Of a DNA stretch of 64,000 bases, positions 24,968 to 33,743 are shown piece by piece. The notes below the pieces were generated by a model that searched no databases, was not told the origin of the DNA, and saw only the letters and a list, made by a program, of their open reading frames with translations. Position 1 is the first letter of the stretch. Every line of letters begins with the position of its first letter. The DNA is from Microbacterium binotii (lineage in GTDB: Bacteria > Actinomycetota > Actinomycetes > Actinomycetales > Microbacteriaceae), in NCBI RefSeq assembly GCF_021398715.1, contig NZ_CP090347.1, positions 2,790,001-2,854,000 of the forward strand, read 5' to 3'. A program made the position numbers and the translations under genes.

Positions 24968-27900
24968 TCAGTCGCCCGCCCGACGCCGGCGCCGGTCGAG
25001 CACGAGCGCACCGCCCAGGGTGAGCATGAGCAGTGCCGCCGCCGCAGTCCACGGCGCCCAGGCGAGGTCCGCGCCCGTGCTCGGGAGCGCTCCGACCGCC
25101 GGGTTCTGCGGGTTCTGCGGGTTCTGCGGATCCGTCCCGCCACCGGCCGCGGCCTCGATCTGCACGGCCACAGAGGCGATGTCGACGCCGTCGCGCATCA
25201 CGACGATCGTGTGCGCACCGCCGGGGACGTCTACGGGGATGTCCGCGGTGAGCGTGAAGGCTCCGGCCGCATCCGCCGTGACGGTGCCGAGATCCCGCGG
25301 GCTCGACCGCAGCTGCATGAGGTACTGCGCGCCGGGCGTGAACTCCACGCCCGTCACCGTCACCTTGCCTCCGGCTCGCAGTCCGTCCGAAGCGGTCACC
25401 GTCGGCGTCCGATCCGACTGCTCGACGACCTCCACCGACACCGGCGTGGTCGCCGGCGACCACCCGGCCTCGTTCTGCGCACGCACCGACACCGCGTACG
25501 TACCGGGGGCGAGCCCGTCGGCACGCCCGGTCAGCACGTCGCCGCCGACGGGGATCACCCGGTCGCCGATCGTGAGCTCGTACGCCGAGACCGCAGCCCC
25601 GCCGTCGTCCTCCGGCGCCAGCCACGTCGCGATGACCGCGGAGCCTTCGGCAGTCGCCGTCAGCGAGGCGGGCGCGGAAGGCACCGTGACCTCGGGCTCC
25701 TGGCCGATCTCGACGAGGCCGTCCAGCGCGGCGCGCAGGGCCTCTGCCCGCTGGTCGATCACCGACTGCCCGATCCCGCTCGTGCGCAGCGCCTCCTTGG
25801 CCGCCTCGAGCGCGGGCAGCACCGGGCGCCAGCTGTCAGCGGTGTAGATGTTGCTGTCGAGCGCGTTGCCGCGGTCGACGAGCTCCTGCAGCGCGGCGGT
25901 GTCGACGGCGACGTTGACCGTGCACCAGCTGATCTCGTCGCCCTTCGCGTGGGTGAGAAGCACTCGCGTCGACCCCGACTCCCCCGCCCGCAGGTCGAAG
26001 GCGACCGAGCCGTCCTGACCGACGCGCGGCGCGCCCTCGACGCGGGCGACGGCCGCCTCCACCGGGTAGGCGGTGAAGACGTCGTCGACGTCGAGCGGGG
26101 CGATGGTTGCGGTCACGGTGGCGATGTCACCATGGGCCGCGCTCACGTCGGGCGAGGTGCACGAGAAGTTGTAGCCGCCGTACAGCTCGAACTCGAACAG
26201 CGAGATGCCGTACTTCGTCACCGGCAGACCGGCGACCCGCACGTAGCGCACCTCGGCGTCGGCGAAGTCCACCGTGTTCTTCAGCTCCGCCGAGGTCTTC
26301 TGCACCCGGACCAGCTCCTGCCAGGTCTGACCGTCGAGCGAGCCCTCCAGCCGGAAGTCGTTCGAGGTCGCCGACTCCCACGTCAGCACCGCCTGGTTGA
26401 CGGTCCTCGGTGCCTCCAGGTCGACCTGCAGCCAGCGCTCCGTCTTGTACGGCGCGTCCTCGCGGCGCGACGCCCAGCGGGTCGTCCCGATCCCGTCGGT
26501 GGCGAAGCGCGGCTCGAGCGTGGCGTTGTACGACGACTCCGCGGTCGTGGGCCGGCCGAGCGCGAGGTTCTCCCGCCCGACGGGCGTCGTGGGCGCCGAG
26601 GCGATCGCGTCGCCCTCGAACACCTCCATCTCCCAGATCGAGACGCCGTACTGCGTCGTGCTGCGCTGGATCGACTGCATCCGCACATAGCGAGCGTTCT
26701 CCTGCACCGCGATCACGTCGAGTCCGCCGTCGCTGCCGCCCGAGGGCGTCACATAGGCGTCGCGCCAGTTGTTCTGATCGTCGGACACCTGGATGCGGTA
26801 CTGCTTCGCATACGAGGCCTCCCACCAGAGCCGGACGGTGCCGATCGGCTGCACCGAGCCGAGGTCCACCTGGGTCCACGCCGTGTCGGAGAGGTTGGCG
26901 CTCCAGCGGCTGGCCATGTTGCCGTCGGTGATGCTGCCGGCCGCGGACCCGCCCGACGCCGTCACCGATCGACCGAGTGCCAGGTTACGACTGGCCTGCA
27001 CCGACATCTCGGCGATCGAGTAGCCGCTCCCTCCGGCACTCTCGAGCAACAGCACCCGCAGGTAGGTCGCCGCGGTGGGCGGGAACTCGAGCGTCTCGGT
27101 GCCTCCTTCCGCGTTCTGCACGAAGCGCAGATCGCTCCAGTTGGCACCGTCCTGCGAGGTCTGCACGAGGTAGCGCGTGGCTGCCTCGGCACCCCACTCG
27201 AGGGTCAGTCCCGTCACGAAGGCGCCGGCGCCCAGATCCTTGGCCACCCACTGCACCTCGCCGTCGGCGGAGGCCCAGGAGGTGGCGGCATCGCCGTCGC
27301 CGGCGAGCGCGGCACCGCGCCCCTCGGCGGAGCTGCTCGCCGTGTAGGCCGACGTCTGGGCGCCGTCGGTCGGCGTCAAGGACGCCGTGACGGTCTTGCC
27401 CAGGTTCGGTCCCGACCCCAGAGCGAAGGTCGCGGCGTGCACCGCGTCCGGCGCCCGAAGGGTGACGGCCACGACGAGCCCCGGCTTGTCGGGGTTCGCG
27501 ATGCTGACGACGGGCTCCGCACCCGACTCGTCGAGGATGACGATCGCGGGCTGAGTGACCTCGAGCGTGCGTCCGTCGCCGAGATCGAGGGCGCCGGCCT
27601 GGAAGAACGTCGCCATCGTGCGCTGAAGACCCGCATGCTGCACGGCCTGCACGCTCGCGTCGTTCTGCAGGATGCGTACCGCCGGAGCGGCGGCGTAGCG
27701 CTCGACCTCAGCCGGGGATGCGGCGGGCAGCACGATGTACTCGTAGCCCGCGTCCGTCGGCTTCGTGCCGTGGTCGAAGTACAGGGTGAAGGCGTCGCGG
27801 CTCACCGCATCCTCGCCGACCCAGCTGCCGGTCTGCGCCTTGTTGGAGACGGTGACCGGCGCATCGGACGGGAAGACGTATCCGACCTCGTCGTTGTAGG

Positions 27901-29521
27901 CCCATGCCGGGTCGTCCACGACCACGCCGTCCGCGCCGTCGGCGACGGGCTTGCCGTCCACCATCGCGTTGTCCTTGGCAGCGGCCTGGTTGACGACGCT
28001 GTGCACAGCCGCATCCGCCGTCGAACCGATGCCCGTTCCCAGTGCCACCATCTCGTCGTCGAAGAGGAAGGTGCTCTTCAGCCCCTTCGTCTTCGCGCGG
28101 TCGAGCGTGTAGACGTTCGCGCCGTAGTGCCCGTCCGAGACGCCGCCCGTGAAGCTGCCGCCGTTGCCGACGCGGCCGTTCGTTCCTCGCGTCTGCTCCT
28201 TCGCGTAGGGAGCCGTGACACCCGGGTAGTGGAACCAGTCGAACGCGGGACCGAGGTCGAGGTACTCGCGGTTGTTCACCTGGATGGCGGTGGCCGAAGC
28301 CGAGTTCCAGAAGACCTCGTTGCCGACCTCGGGACGGAACGTGGAGCGATACTCCGCTCCGATCGTGCGGCTCGAGTTCAGACGCGTGAAGATCGCGTAC
28401 TCGTCGCGGACGTGGGAGGAGAACTCCGACCGCCAGAAGTACTTGTCGCCCGTGACGCCGTTGCCGGGGGTCTTGCCGCGGATGTTGTCGGCGAGTGCGC
28501 GGTACTGCGTCGCGTAGAGGGCATCGGTGCGCGCCATCTCATCGAGCGGCTCGAGGAACTCCGACGCGTAGCTCGTGACGCCGTCGATCGTCTTGGGCGG
28601 CCGGTACCCCAGGTAGAGCATGCCCACCTCGCCGCGGATCATCCAGCGCGTGCCGTTGATGATGTAGAAAGCGATGTCGTCGAGCTGCGCGCGGGTGAAA
28701 CCGAGGCTCGTGCCCCGCGCCGCATCCGCCCACAGCGCGACGTTGGTGAACAGCGCCATGCCGTAGCCCTCGCTGTAGAGCTGCGCCTCATGGGCCCAGA
28801 AGCTGGCGTCGGGCTGCACGGCCTCATTGACGTTCCCGGAATCGTCGACGGCGACCGTCGCGGCCATCGTGTCGAAGCCGGAGGCGATGTCCTCGAAGTT
28901 GCGCGAGGCGACCGCCTCGAACAGGTAGTTCGTCGTGCGCCACGCGCCGTTCGCACCGACCGGGTCGAGCTTCCCGGTGTTGTGCTTCAGGCTGGCGGCG
29001 AACGCCTCGTCGCTGAGGACTCCGCCGAGGAAGATCGAGATGCGCCCCATGGCCATGGACTCGCCGATCTCGGTCTCCCACCAGTTCTGGTTGCCGGGAT
29101 CGACCGCGTCCCAATGCGTCAGGGCGCGGTCGACCGCGGTGACCAGGGCGGGAGCCTCGAAGCCCTTCGCGTCGGCGTCGCGGTACGCGTAGGCCATCGC
29201 GAGCATCCGGTACAGCGCGATGTAGGCGGACCAGGTCGCCCCGTTCGCCGAGCTCGTCCGGTCGGCGTAGTTCACGTCGGACCAGGAGCCGTCGGGGTTC
29301 TGGGAGGCGGCGTACTCCTGCGCTTCGGACACCCGCGCCAGGTAGATGCCGTTGGCGATGATGATCTCATCGCCCTGCGCCAGGTAGTACTCCTGCAGAC
29401 GCGTCACGATCGTGTTGACGTCGTCATCAGGGGTGGCTGCCGTCGCGGGCACGGTGGCGAGCCCCGTGAAGGCGAGCACCAGGGCGACGACGAGAGCCAG
29501 CGAGGCCCTGATTCTTCTCAT
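24968..29521 (-). CDS. wall-anchored multidomain polysaccharide lyase family 8 protein
   Basis: The 1517-residue protein starts with a signal peptide (cleaved near residue 29). The PL8 alpha/alpha toroid has NQNWWETEIG (144-153) and a candidate catalytic triad N191, H244 and Y253 (H and Y nine residues apart, as in hyaluronate and xanthan lyases). A beta-sandwich region follows to about 730, then three F5/8 type C (discoidin) modules (EVQWVAKDLG, WTQVDLGS, RWLQVDLEA), a helical FIVAR-like segment, an FN3 and another Ig-like module. A PQN-repeat linker, LPSTG (1479-1483), a hydrophobic helix and RRRRR end the chain. PL8 cleaves uronic-acid polysaccharides such as hyaluronan, chondroitin or xanthan; which one is not decided. 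AAGGAGA precedes the ATG. Confidence 0.9.
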   Translation of the reverse strand: MRRIRASLALVVALVLAFTGLATVPATAATPDDDVNTIVTRLQEYYLAQGDEIIIANGIYLARVSEAQEYAASQNPDGSWSDVNYADRTSSANGATWSAYIALYRMLAMAYAYRDADAKGFEAPALVTAVDRALTHWDAVDPGNQNWWETEIGESMAMGRISIFLGGVLSDEAFAASLKHNTGKLDPVGANGAWRTTNYLFEAVASRNFEDIASGFDTMAATVAVDDSGNVNEAVQPDASFWAHEAQLYSEGYGMALFTNVALWADAARGTSLGFTRAQLDDIAFYIINGTRWMIRGEVGMLYLGYRPPKTIDGVTSYASEFLEPLDEMARTDALYATQYRALADNIRGKTPGNGVTGDKYFWRSEFSSHVRDEYAIFTRLNSSRTIGAEYRSTFRPEVGNEVFWNSASATAIQVNNREYLDLGPAFDWFHYPGVTAPYAKEQTRGTNGRVGNGGSFTGGVSDGHYGANVYTLDRAKTKGLKSTFLFDDEMVALGTGIGSTADAAVHSVVNQAAAKDNAMVDGKPVADGADGVVVDDPAWAYNDEVGYVFPSDAPVTVSNKAQTGSWVGEDAVSRDAFTLYFDHGTKPTDAGYEYIVLPAASPAEVERYAAAPAVRILQNDASVQAVQHAGLQRTMATFFQAGALDLGDGRTLEVTQPAIVILDESGAEPVVSIANPDKPGLVVAVTLRAPDAVHAATFALGSGPNLGKTVTASLTPTDGAQTSAYTASSSAEGRGAALAGDGDAATSWASADGEVQWVAKDLGAGAFVTGLTLEWGAEAATRYLVQTSQDGANWSDLRFVQNAEGGTETLEFPPTAATYLRVLLLESAGGSGYSIAEMSVQASRNLALGRSVTASGGSAAGSITDGNMASRWSANLSDTAWTQVDLGSVQPIGTVRLWWEASYAKQYRIQVSDDQNNWRDAYVTPSGGSDGGLDVIAVQENARYVRMQSIQRSTTQYGVSIWEMEVFEGDAIASAPTTPVGRENLALGRPTTAESSYNATLEPRFATDGIGTTRWASRREDAPYKTERWLQVDLEAPRTVNQAVLTWESATSNDFRLEGSLDGQTWQELVRVQKTSAELKNTVDFADAEVRYVRVAGLPVTKYGISLFEFELYGGYNFSCTSPDVSAAHGDIATVTATIAPLDVDDVFTAYPVEAAVARVEGAPRVGQDGSVAFDLRAGESGSTRVLLTHAKGDEISWCTVNVAVDTAALQELVDRGNALDSNIYTADSWRPVLPALEAAKEALRTSGIGQSVIDQRAEALRAALDGLVEIGQEPEVTVPSAPASLTATAEGSAVIATWLAPEDDGGAAVSAYELTIGDRVIPVGGDVLTGRADGLAPGTYAVSVRAQNEAGWSPATTPVSVEVVEQSDRTPTVTASDGLRAGGKVTVTGVEFTPGAQYLMQLRSSPRDLGTVTADAAGAFTLTADIPVDVPGGAHTIVVMRDGVDIASVAVQIEAAAGGGTDPQNPQNPQNPAVGALPSTGADLAWAPWTAAAALLMLTLGGALVLDRRRRRAGD

Positions 29522-29624
29522 GACGGTCTCCTTCGGCCGGTTGAGAGATGCGCGCACGCGTGCGCGAAGAGGATGCGGGCGTGGGAGCCCGGCGCGCCGT
29601 ACGTCGACGCGGACGAGAAGAGGA

Positions 29625-29653
29625 GGGCCGGGGAGCATCACGCTCCCCGGCCC
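29625..29653 (-). terminator. stem-loop between binding-protein and PL8 genes
   Basis: A 12-bp perfect stem (GGGCCGGGGAGC / GCTCCCCGGCCC) with a 5-nt loop lies 8 bp after the binding-protein stop. No T-run follows, so it may act as a partial terminator or as a 3' end stabiliser that keeps binding-protein mRNA in excess over PL8 mRNA. Confidence 0.65.
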
Positions 29654-29660
29654 CGGTTGA

Positions 29661-30962
29661 TCAGCCCTGGGCTGCGAGCGAGTCGATCTTGTCGGCGGCG
29701 CTCTTCATCTGCTCGGCGAGATCGCCCTGACCGGACTGCACGGCGGCGCCCCAGGTGTCGCGGAAGGTCTGCCAGATCTCCGTCGCGTTGGCGATGTTCG
29801 GCACGTCGACCGTCAGCGGGACCGCCTGGGCGAAGGTCGCCAGCAGCGGGTTCGCGGCGAGGTAGTCGCCCGCCACCTCGGTGAGGTCGGTGCGGATCGG
29901 GAACTGACCGGTGGTCTCGAGCAGAGCGAGGTCGTTGTCGGCATCCATCGAGAACTTGGCGAAGTCCCACGCGGTCTGCTTGTTCTGGCACGAGGTGTAC
30001 AGACCGACGTTCTTCGAGTCGCCGAAGGTGTAGGTCTCCTCGAGCGTCTTGCCGTCGGCGGTCGGCAGCGGAACCACGCCGTACTCGACCTTGCCGTCGA
30101 ACTGCGCGGCGCCCCACGGGCCGGCGATGCCCATCGCGGCGACGCCGTCGGCGAAGGGTCCCGCCCATGCGTCGCCGCTGTACGCCTCCGCCGACGAGTA
30201 GCCGTCGGCGTAGAGCGTCTTCCAGAACTCGAGCGTCTGCATGCCCGCCTCGCTCGTGAAGGTCGCCGCACCGTCGGCCACCAGCTGCGTGCCGTCGGAG
30301 TTGGCCAGGTAGAACGGGTAGAAGTCGAACAGCGCGTTCGTGTAATCGCCGGATGCCGGCGGGTACAGCGCGTAGTCGGCGGCGCCCGCATCCTTGATGG
30401 CCTTCGCGGCCGCGAGCACGTCGTCGTAAGTCGACAGCTTCGGCGCTTCGGCGTCGAGCCCCGCCTCGGCGAAGGCGGTCTTGTTGTAGTAGAGCATGAA
30501 GGGGTTGGCCTTCCACGGCACCTGGTACAGGTCGCCGTCGGGCGAACGGAAGCCGTCAGCCGCGTCGCCCGAACGCTCGGTGATGAAGGACTCGCCGTCG
30601 TCGAACGTCTTCGAGATGTTGACCAGGCCGCCCTGCTTCTGGAACGAGGGCACCGCAGCAGGTGCGGTGTTGTAGACGAGGCAGGCGGTGTTGCCCGCGG
30701 TGATCGCCGCCGAGATCGCATCCTCCGACGACTTGCCGGCCGGGATGGCCTCCGCCGTCACCTGCTCGTCCGGGTGGTCGGCGTTCCACGCCTCGACGAC
30801 GGCCTTGCCCCAGGCGATCTCCTGCTCGTTCGTCGAGTACCAGATCGTGATCGGACCGGAGGTGAGTTCTGTGCTCGCTGCGTCGCCACCCCCCGAGCTG
30901 CACGCTGCCAGCGGAACGGCAACGGCGACGAGGGCGACAGCAGCGCTGATGGAACGCTTCAT
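29661..30962 (-). CDS. carbohydrate ABC transporter substrate-binding lipoprotein
   Basis: The 433-residue protein is a family 1 extracellular solute-binding lipoprotein. The signal ends in the lipobox LAAC (Cys about residue 21), followed by a Ser/Gly linker. Landmarks are ITIWYSTNEQE, the hinge segment QVPWKANPFMLYYNKTAFAEAGLD, and FADGVAAMGIAGPWGAAQF, which are typical of MalE-like sugar binders. It should deliver saccharides to the two permeases encoded 8 kb away on the opposite strand; the shared operators support this. It is the first gene before PL8, 138 bp downstream. Confidence 0.92.
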   Translation of the reverse strand: MKRSISAAVALVAVAVPLAACSSGGGDAASTELTSGPITIWYSTNEQEIAWGKAVVEAWNADHPDEQVTAEAIPAGKSSEDAISAAITAGNTACLVYNTAPAAVPSFQKQGGLVNISKTFDDGESFITERSGDAADGFRSPDGDLYQVPWKANPFMLYYNKTAFAEAGLDAEAPKLSTYDDVLAAAKAIKDAGAADYALYPPASGDYTNALFDFYPFYLANSDGTQLVADGAATFTSEAGMQTLEFWKTLYADGYSSAEAYSGDAWAGPFADGVAAMGIAGPWGAAQFDGKVEYGVVPLPTADGKTLEETYTFGDSKNVGLYTSCQNKQTAWDFAKFSMDADNDLALLETTGQFPIRTDLTEVAGDYLAANPLLATFAQAVPLTVDVPNIANATEIWQTFRDTWGAAVQSGQGDLAEQMKSAADKIDSLAAQG

Positions 30963-31121
30963 TGCGCGGACTCCTTCTCGCAATACTGCCCACGCCAGCC
31001 ATTGCGTTTCTGTGATTCGGACCTTCGGAGAACGTCCACACGCACGGGTCGCGCGCGGTCGCACTGATCCACGCCCGCGGGTGGCGCTCTCAGTCGTCTC
31101 GTCGAGTGGTTGCAGCCTTAG

Positions 31122-31133
31122 TAAACCGGTTCT
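31122..31133. promoter_or_regulatory. LacI-type operator, right promoter, strong site
   Basis: TAAACCGGTTCT matches 10 of 12 positions of TAAACCGGTTTA and, with its left context (AGTAAACCGGTT), matches the complement of the left-promoter site. It lies 160 bp upstream of the binding-protein start. Confidence 0.7.
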
Positions 31134-31178
31134 GATGCACCGCGTCAATACTCAAAGCTGTTGCGAAAGACGCGTTAC

Positions 31179-31190
31179 TAAATCGGTATA
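31179..31190. promoter_or_regulatory. LacI-type operator, right promoter, weak site
   Basis: TAAATCGGTATA matches 10 of 12 positions of the palindrome and shares ACTAAATCGG with the weak site of the left promoter. Start-to-start distance to the strong site is 57 bp. The 273 bp between the binding-protein start and the CGNR stop holds no other clear feature. Confidence 0.55.
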
Positions 31191-31235
31191 TCTCTACGAT
31201 GCGCGGCACTGCCAGCGGCGAACGCGCAGGATGAC

Positions 31236-31823
31236 TCAGGCACCCTTGCGGGCCTGGTGGCGCGCGACGCGGTTGCGGTTGCCGCATCCCGCAGCCGTGC
31301 ACCAGATCCGGTTGTGTCGCGGCGAGGTGTCCAGATAGACCCAGCCGCATGCGTCGTCGGCGCACTGACGGGCGGCGCGCAGGTCCGATGTGATCAGGTC
31401 ATGGGCGAGGACGGCGATCGCCGCACGAGGCGCCGTGACATCTGGCGGCACCCGCCACCGCCAGGACGCAGATCCCGCGTCGTGCTGGAGCGTCGAGCGG
31501 CCACGAGCGGCGACGTACTCCTCGGCGATGAGGTGCGCCGCAGACTCGGATGAGGTGAAGACCGCCTGGTAGATCGCCTCGCGCAGCGCGACGACCGCTC
31601 GGAACTCGCGTGCCGCCGCATCCGGATCCGCCGCAGTCGCGGCAGCGAGAGCGCCATCATCCACGACCCCCATCTGCGCACACCACGCCACGACGTCGTC
31701 GAAGTCGGCGAGGGTGTCGATCGCCCGGCTCGAGTCGAGCCGCCAGTGAACCGTGTCGACGAGATCGAAGCCCGGGTGACCGCCCACCGCGGGAAACGGT
31801 GACCTCTCCCGCGACTCGCTCAT
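31236..31823 (-). CDS. CGNR zinc-finger / ABATE domain regulator
   Basis: The 195-residue protein starts with an ABATE-type domain (GHPGFDLVDTVHWRLDS) and ends in a CGNR zinc finger: CADDACGWVYLDTSPRHNRIWC then AAGCGNRNRVARHQARK, with the C..C..C..C ligands and the name-giving CGNR. This family is thought to be stress-responsive DNA-binding regulators in actinomycetes. It is divergent from the MFS exporter at 31888 with 64 bp between starts, so it probably controls that exporter. Repeated words (TTAATGC, CTAATGC) in the gap may be the site. Confidence 0.9.
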   Translation of the reverse strand: MSESRERSPFPAVGGHPGFDLVDTVHWRLDSSRAIDTLADFDDVVAWCAQMGVVDDGALAAATAADPDAAAREFRAVVALREAIYQAVFTSSESAAHLIAEEYVAARGRSTLQHDAGSASWRWRVPPDVTAPRAAIAVLAHDLITSDLRAARQCADDACGWVYLDTSPRHNRIWCTAAGCGNRNRVARHQARKGA

Positions 31824-31887
31824 GGTCCGAGCTTAATGCGCGATTCCAGGTTGTGCCGTTAGTCGGGTTCATGCCAGGGTCTAATGC

Positions 31888-33186
31888 ATGTTCAGCCGCT
31901 TATCCATTAGGCCGTGTCGTTCGGGTCTCGGCCGCGACTTCGGTCGGTTCTGGCTGGCGCAGGGCGCCTCATCGGTCGGCGCGCAGATCAGCGAGCTGGC
32001 GGTTCCGATGCTGGCGGTGCTGGTGCTCCACGCCTCTGCCGGCGAAGCGGGGCTTCTCGGAGCGGCGCGGTGGGTGCCCTTCCTGCTGCTCGCGCTGCCG
32101 CTCGGGGTGCTCGTGGATCGCTCCCGGCGACGTCGCATCCTGATCTCCTCAGACCTCGCCCGCGCGGCGGTGACCGCGGTGATCATCGCGCTCGCGCTCT
32201 CGCAAGTGCTGACTCTGCCCCTCCTCGTCGTGCTCGTCGGGGTGCTCGGCGCCTTCACCGTCGCCTTCGAGGTGGCCTATCAGTCGTTCCTGCCGACGGT
32301 CGCCGGGCGCGACCAGCTCGAGCGGGCGAACGGCCGGCTCCAGGCGACGGTCGCCGCAACCGAGATCGGCGGACCCGGGCTGGCGGGCCTGCTGATCCAA
32401 GCTCTCTCGGCCGCGTGGGCGCTCGCGGTGCACGCCGTTGCGTACGTCGTCTCCGCCGCCGCTCTTCTCCGCATCCGCACGCCCGAGGTGATCCCCGCCT
32501 CGTCCGGGCGCAGCGCGATGACCGACCTGCGCGTGGGACTCGCGTTCGTCCGCCGCGACGGCTACCTCGTCGCCTTGCTCGGCTTCTCGGCGATCTACAA
32601 CCTCTTCGCGCAGTGGATCATGGTGCTCTTCACCGTGCACGCGGTGCGCGAGCTCGGGCTCGAGGCCGGCCACCTCGGCCTGGTGTTCGGACTCGGCGCG
32701 ATCGGGGCCGTGATCGGTGCCGCATCCGCACCGGCGAGCGTGGCGCGATTCGGAGCCGGCCCCGTGCTGGTGGCATGCGCTGCCGCGGAGAGCGCCGTGC
32801 TCGCTGCGCTACCGTTCCTCCCCGGCGCGTGGGGCGGGACCACCCTCGTCGCGGCGCTGGTCGTCGTGTTCGCCGTCAACGGCGCGGGCACGTCGCTGTC
32901 GAGCGTCGTGGCGGTGACGCTGCGTCAGCTGCGCACGCCGGACCACCTGCTGGGCCGCGTCAACGCCACGATGCGGTGGATCTCGTACGGCGTCGTGGCG
33001 ATCGGTGCGGCCGTCGGTGGTGCGGTGGGCGAGACCATCGGCACCCGGTGGGGGATGGTGATCGGCTGCGCGGGGGTGATGTTGACGGTGATCTGGGTGG
33101 GCGCGTCACCGCTTCGCCGCATCCGGGATCCTCGTTCGCTCGCGCGAGACGTCACCGAGGCGAAAGCGTCCGCCGCATCGCCGTGA
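31888..33186 (+). CDS. MFS exporter, EntS/MFS_3-like
   Basis: The 432-residue permease has twelve helices. Its FGRFWLAQGASSVGAQISELAVPMLAV start and LPLGVLVDRSRRRRILISSDLARA loop are those of the EntS-like MFS_3 family of putative drug or siderophore exporters. A later NATMRWISYGVVAIGAAVGG segment is typical as well. Its start codon lies within TAATGCATG with no ribosome site, so a leaderless transcript is plausible. It is divergent from the CGNR regulator, which by context is its regulator. Substrate not determinable. Confidence 0.88.
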   Translation: MFSRLSIRPCRSGLGRDFGRFWLAQGASSVGAQISELAVPMLAVLVLHASAGEAGLLGAARWVPFLLLALPLGVLVDRSRRRRILISSDLARAAVTAVIIALALSQVLTLPLLVVLVGVLGAFTVAFEVAYQSFLPTVAGRDQLERANGRLQATVAATEIGGPGLAGLLIQALSAAWALAVHAVAYVVSAAALLRIRTPEVIPASSGRSAMTDLRVGLAFVRRDGYLVALLGFSAIYNLFAQWIMVLFTVHAVRELGLEAGHLGLVFGLGAIGAVIGAASAPASVARFGAGPVLVACAAAESAVLAALPFLPGAWGGTTLVAALVVVFAVNGAGTSLSSVVAVTLRQLRTPDHLLGRVNATMRWISYGVVAIGAAVGGAVGETIGTRWGMVIGCAGVMLTVIWVGASPLRRIRDPRSLARDVTEAKASAASP

Positions 33187-33204
33187 CCTGCCGCGGCCCG
33201 TTCG

Positions 33205-33474
33205 TCACCAGATGGTGCCGCCGCCGACGGAGATGCCGCCCCAGGTGAGAAGGATGAAGATGATCGCGAACACGACGGGCGCGATGCCCTGCCCGCTGCG
33301 CGCGAGCCCCTTCAACAGGCCGATCACCGTGAACACGGCGGCGACGATGGAGAGCCCGCCGCCGAGGATGAGCCCAATGAACAGCGGGATGGGCATGAGC
33401 ACGAGCCCGGCGAGACCGAACCAGAATCCAGCCCAGGCGCTCGGGTTGCGGAGACGTTCGACGGTGTAGGACAC
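33205..33474 (-). CDS. small membrane protein (89 aa)
   Basis: The 89-residue product has three hydrophobic segments (WAGFWFGLAGLVLMPIPLFIGLILGG, IVAAVFTVIGLLKGL, GIAPVVFAIIFILLTWGGISV) separated by short polar turns and no soluble domain. It resembles small DUF4190-like actinobacterial membrane proteins but without a confident match. GTG start. It lies convergent to the MFS gene, with only 18 bp between stops, and downstream of tRNA-Ser on the same strand but separated from it by a terminator. Confidence 0.7.
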   Translation of the reverse strand: MSYTVERLRNPSAWAGFWFGLAGLVLMPIPLFIGLILGGGLSIVAAVFTVIGLLKGLARSGQGIAPVVFAIIFILLTWGGISVGGGTIW

Positions 33475-33505
33475 GTCCCCATTATGCGGGGCGTGTGCTG
33501 ATAGA

Positions 33506-33532
33506 ACACAAAAGCCCCGGCTGACCGGGGCT
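33506..33532 (-). terminator. rho-independent terminator of tRNA-Ser(GCU)
   Basis: An 8-bp stem (AGCCCCGG / CCGGGGCT) with a 4-nt loop is followed on the minus strand by TTTT, 5 bp after the tRNA 3' end. Confidence 0.88.
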
Positions 33533-33537
33533 CATGG

Positions 33538-33626
33538 CGGAGACGGAGGGATTTGAACCCTCGGTCCCCTTACGGGGACTCCACCTTAGCAGGGTGGTGC
33601 ACTAGGCCTGACTATGCGACGTCTCC
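33538..33626 (-). tRNA. tRNA-Ser (anticodon GCU)
   Basis: The minus strand folds into a class II tRNA. The acceptor is GGAGACG/CGTCTCC with discriminator G, the anticodon stem CCACC/GGTGG encloses loop CTGCTAA (anticodon GCT), the long variable arm is GTCCCC/GGGGAC, and the T loop is GGTTCAAATCC. It decodes AGC/AGU serine codons. No CCA is encoded. Confidence 0.97.
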
Positions 33627-33743
33627 AGTGGCGGCTTGCGCCGAACACACCCGTCCATCATAACCGGTCGGTTCGCCCCCACCGAACAGGTCCCGGATAC
33701 TCGATAGCGGATGCGGTGGGCACCGCATCCGGAAGGGCATGCG

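Noticed and set aside
25211..29884. A 1557-codon open frame on the plus strand opposite the PL8 gene.
   Set aside because: It is rich in Arg, Gly, Val and His, lacks any motif, and mirrors codon bias of the minus-strand gene, whose domains are all recognisable. It is a GC-rich shadow.
33205..33474. Naming the small membrane protein a holin or a toxin.
   Set aside because: It has three helices and no charged tail, lysis partner or antitoxin nearby. Only membrane location can be supported.
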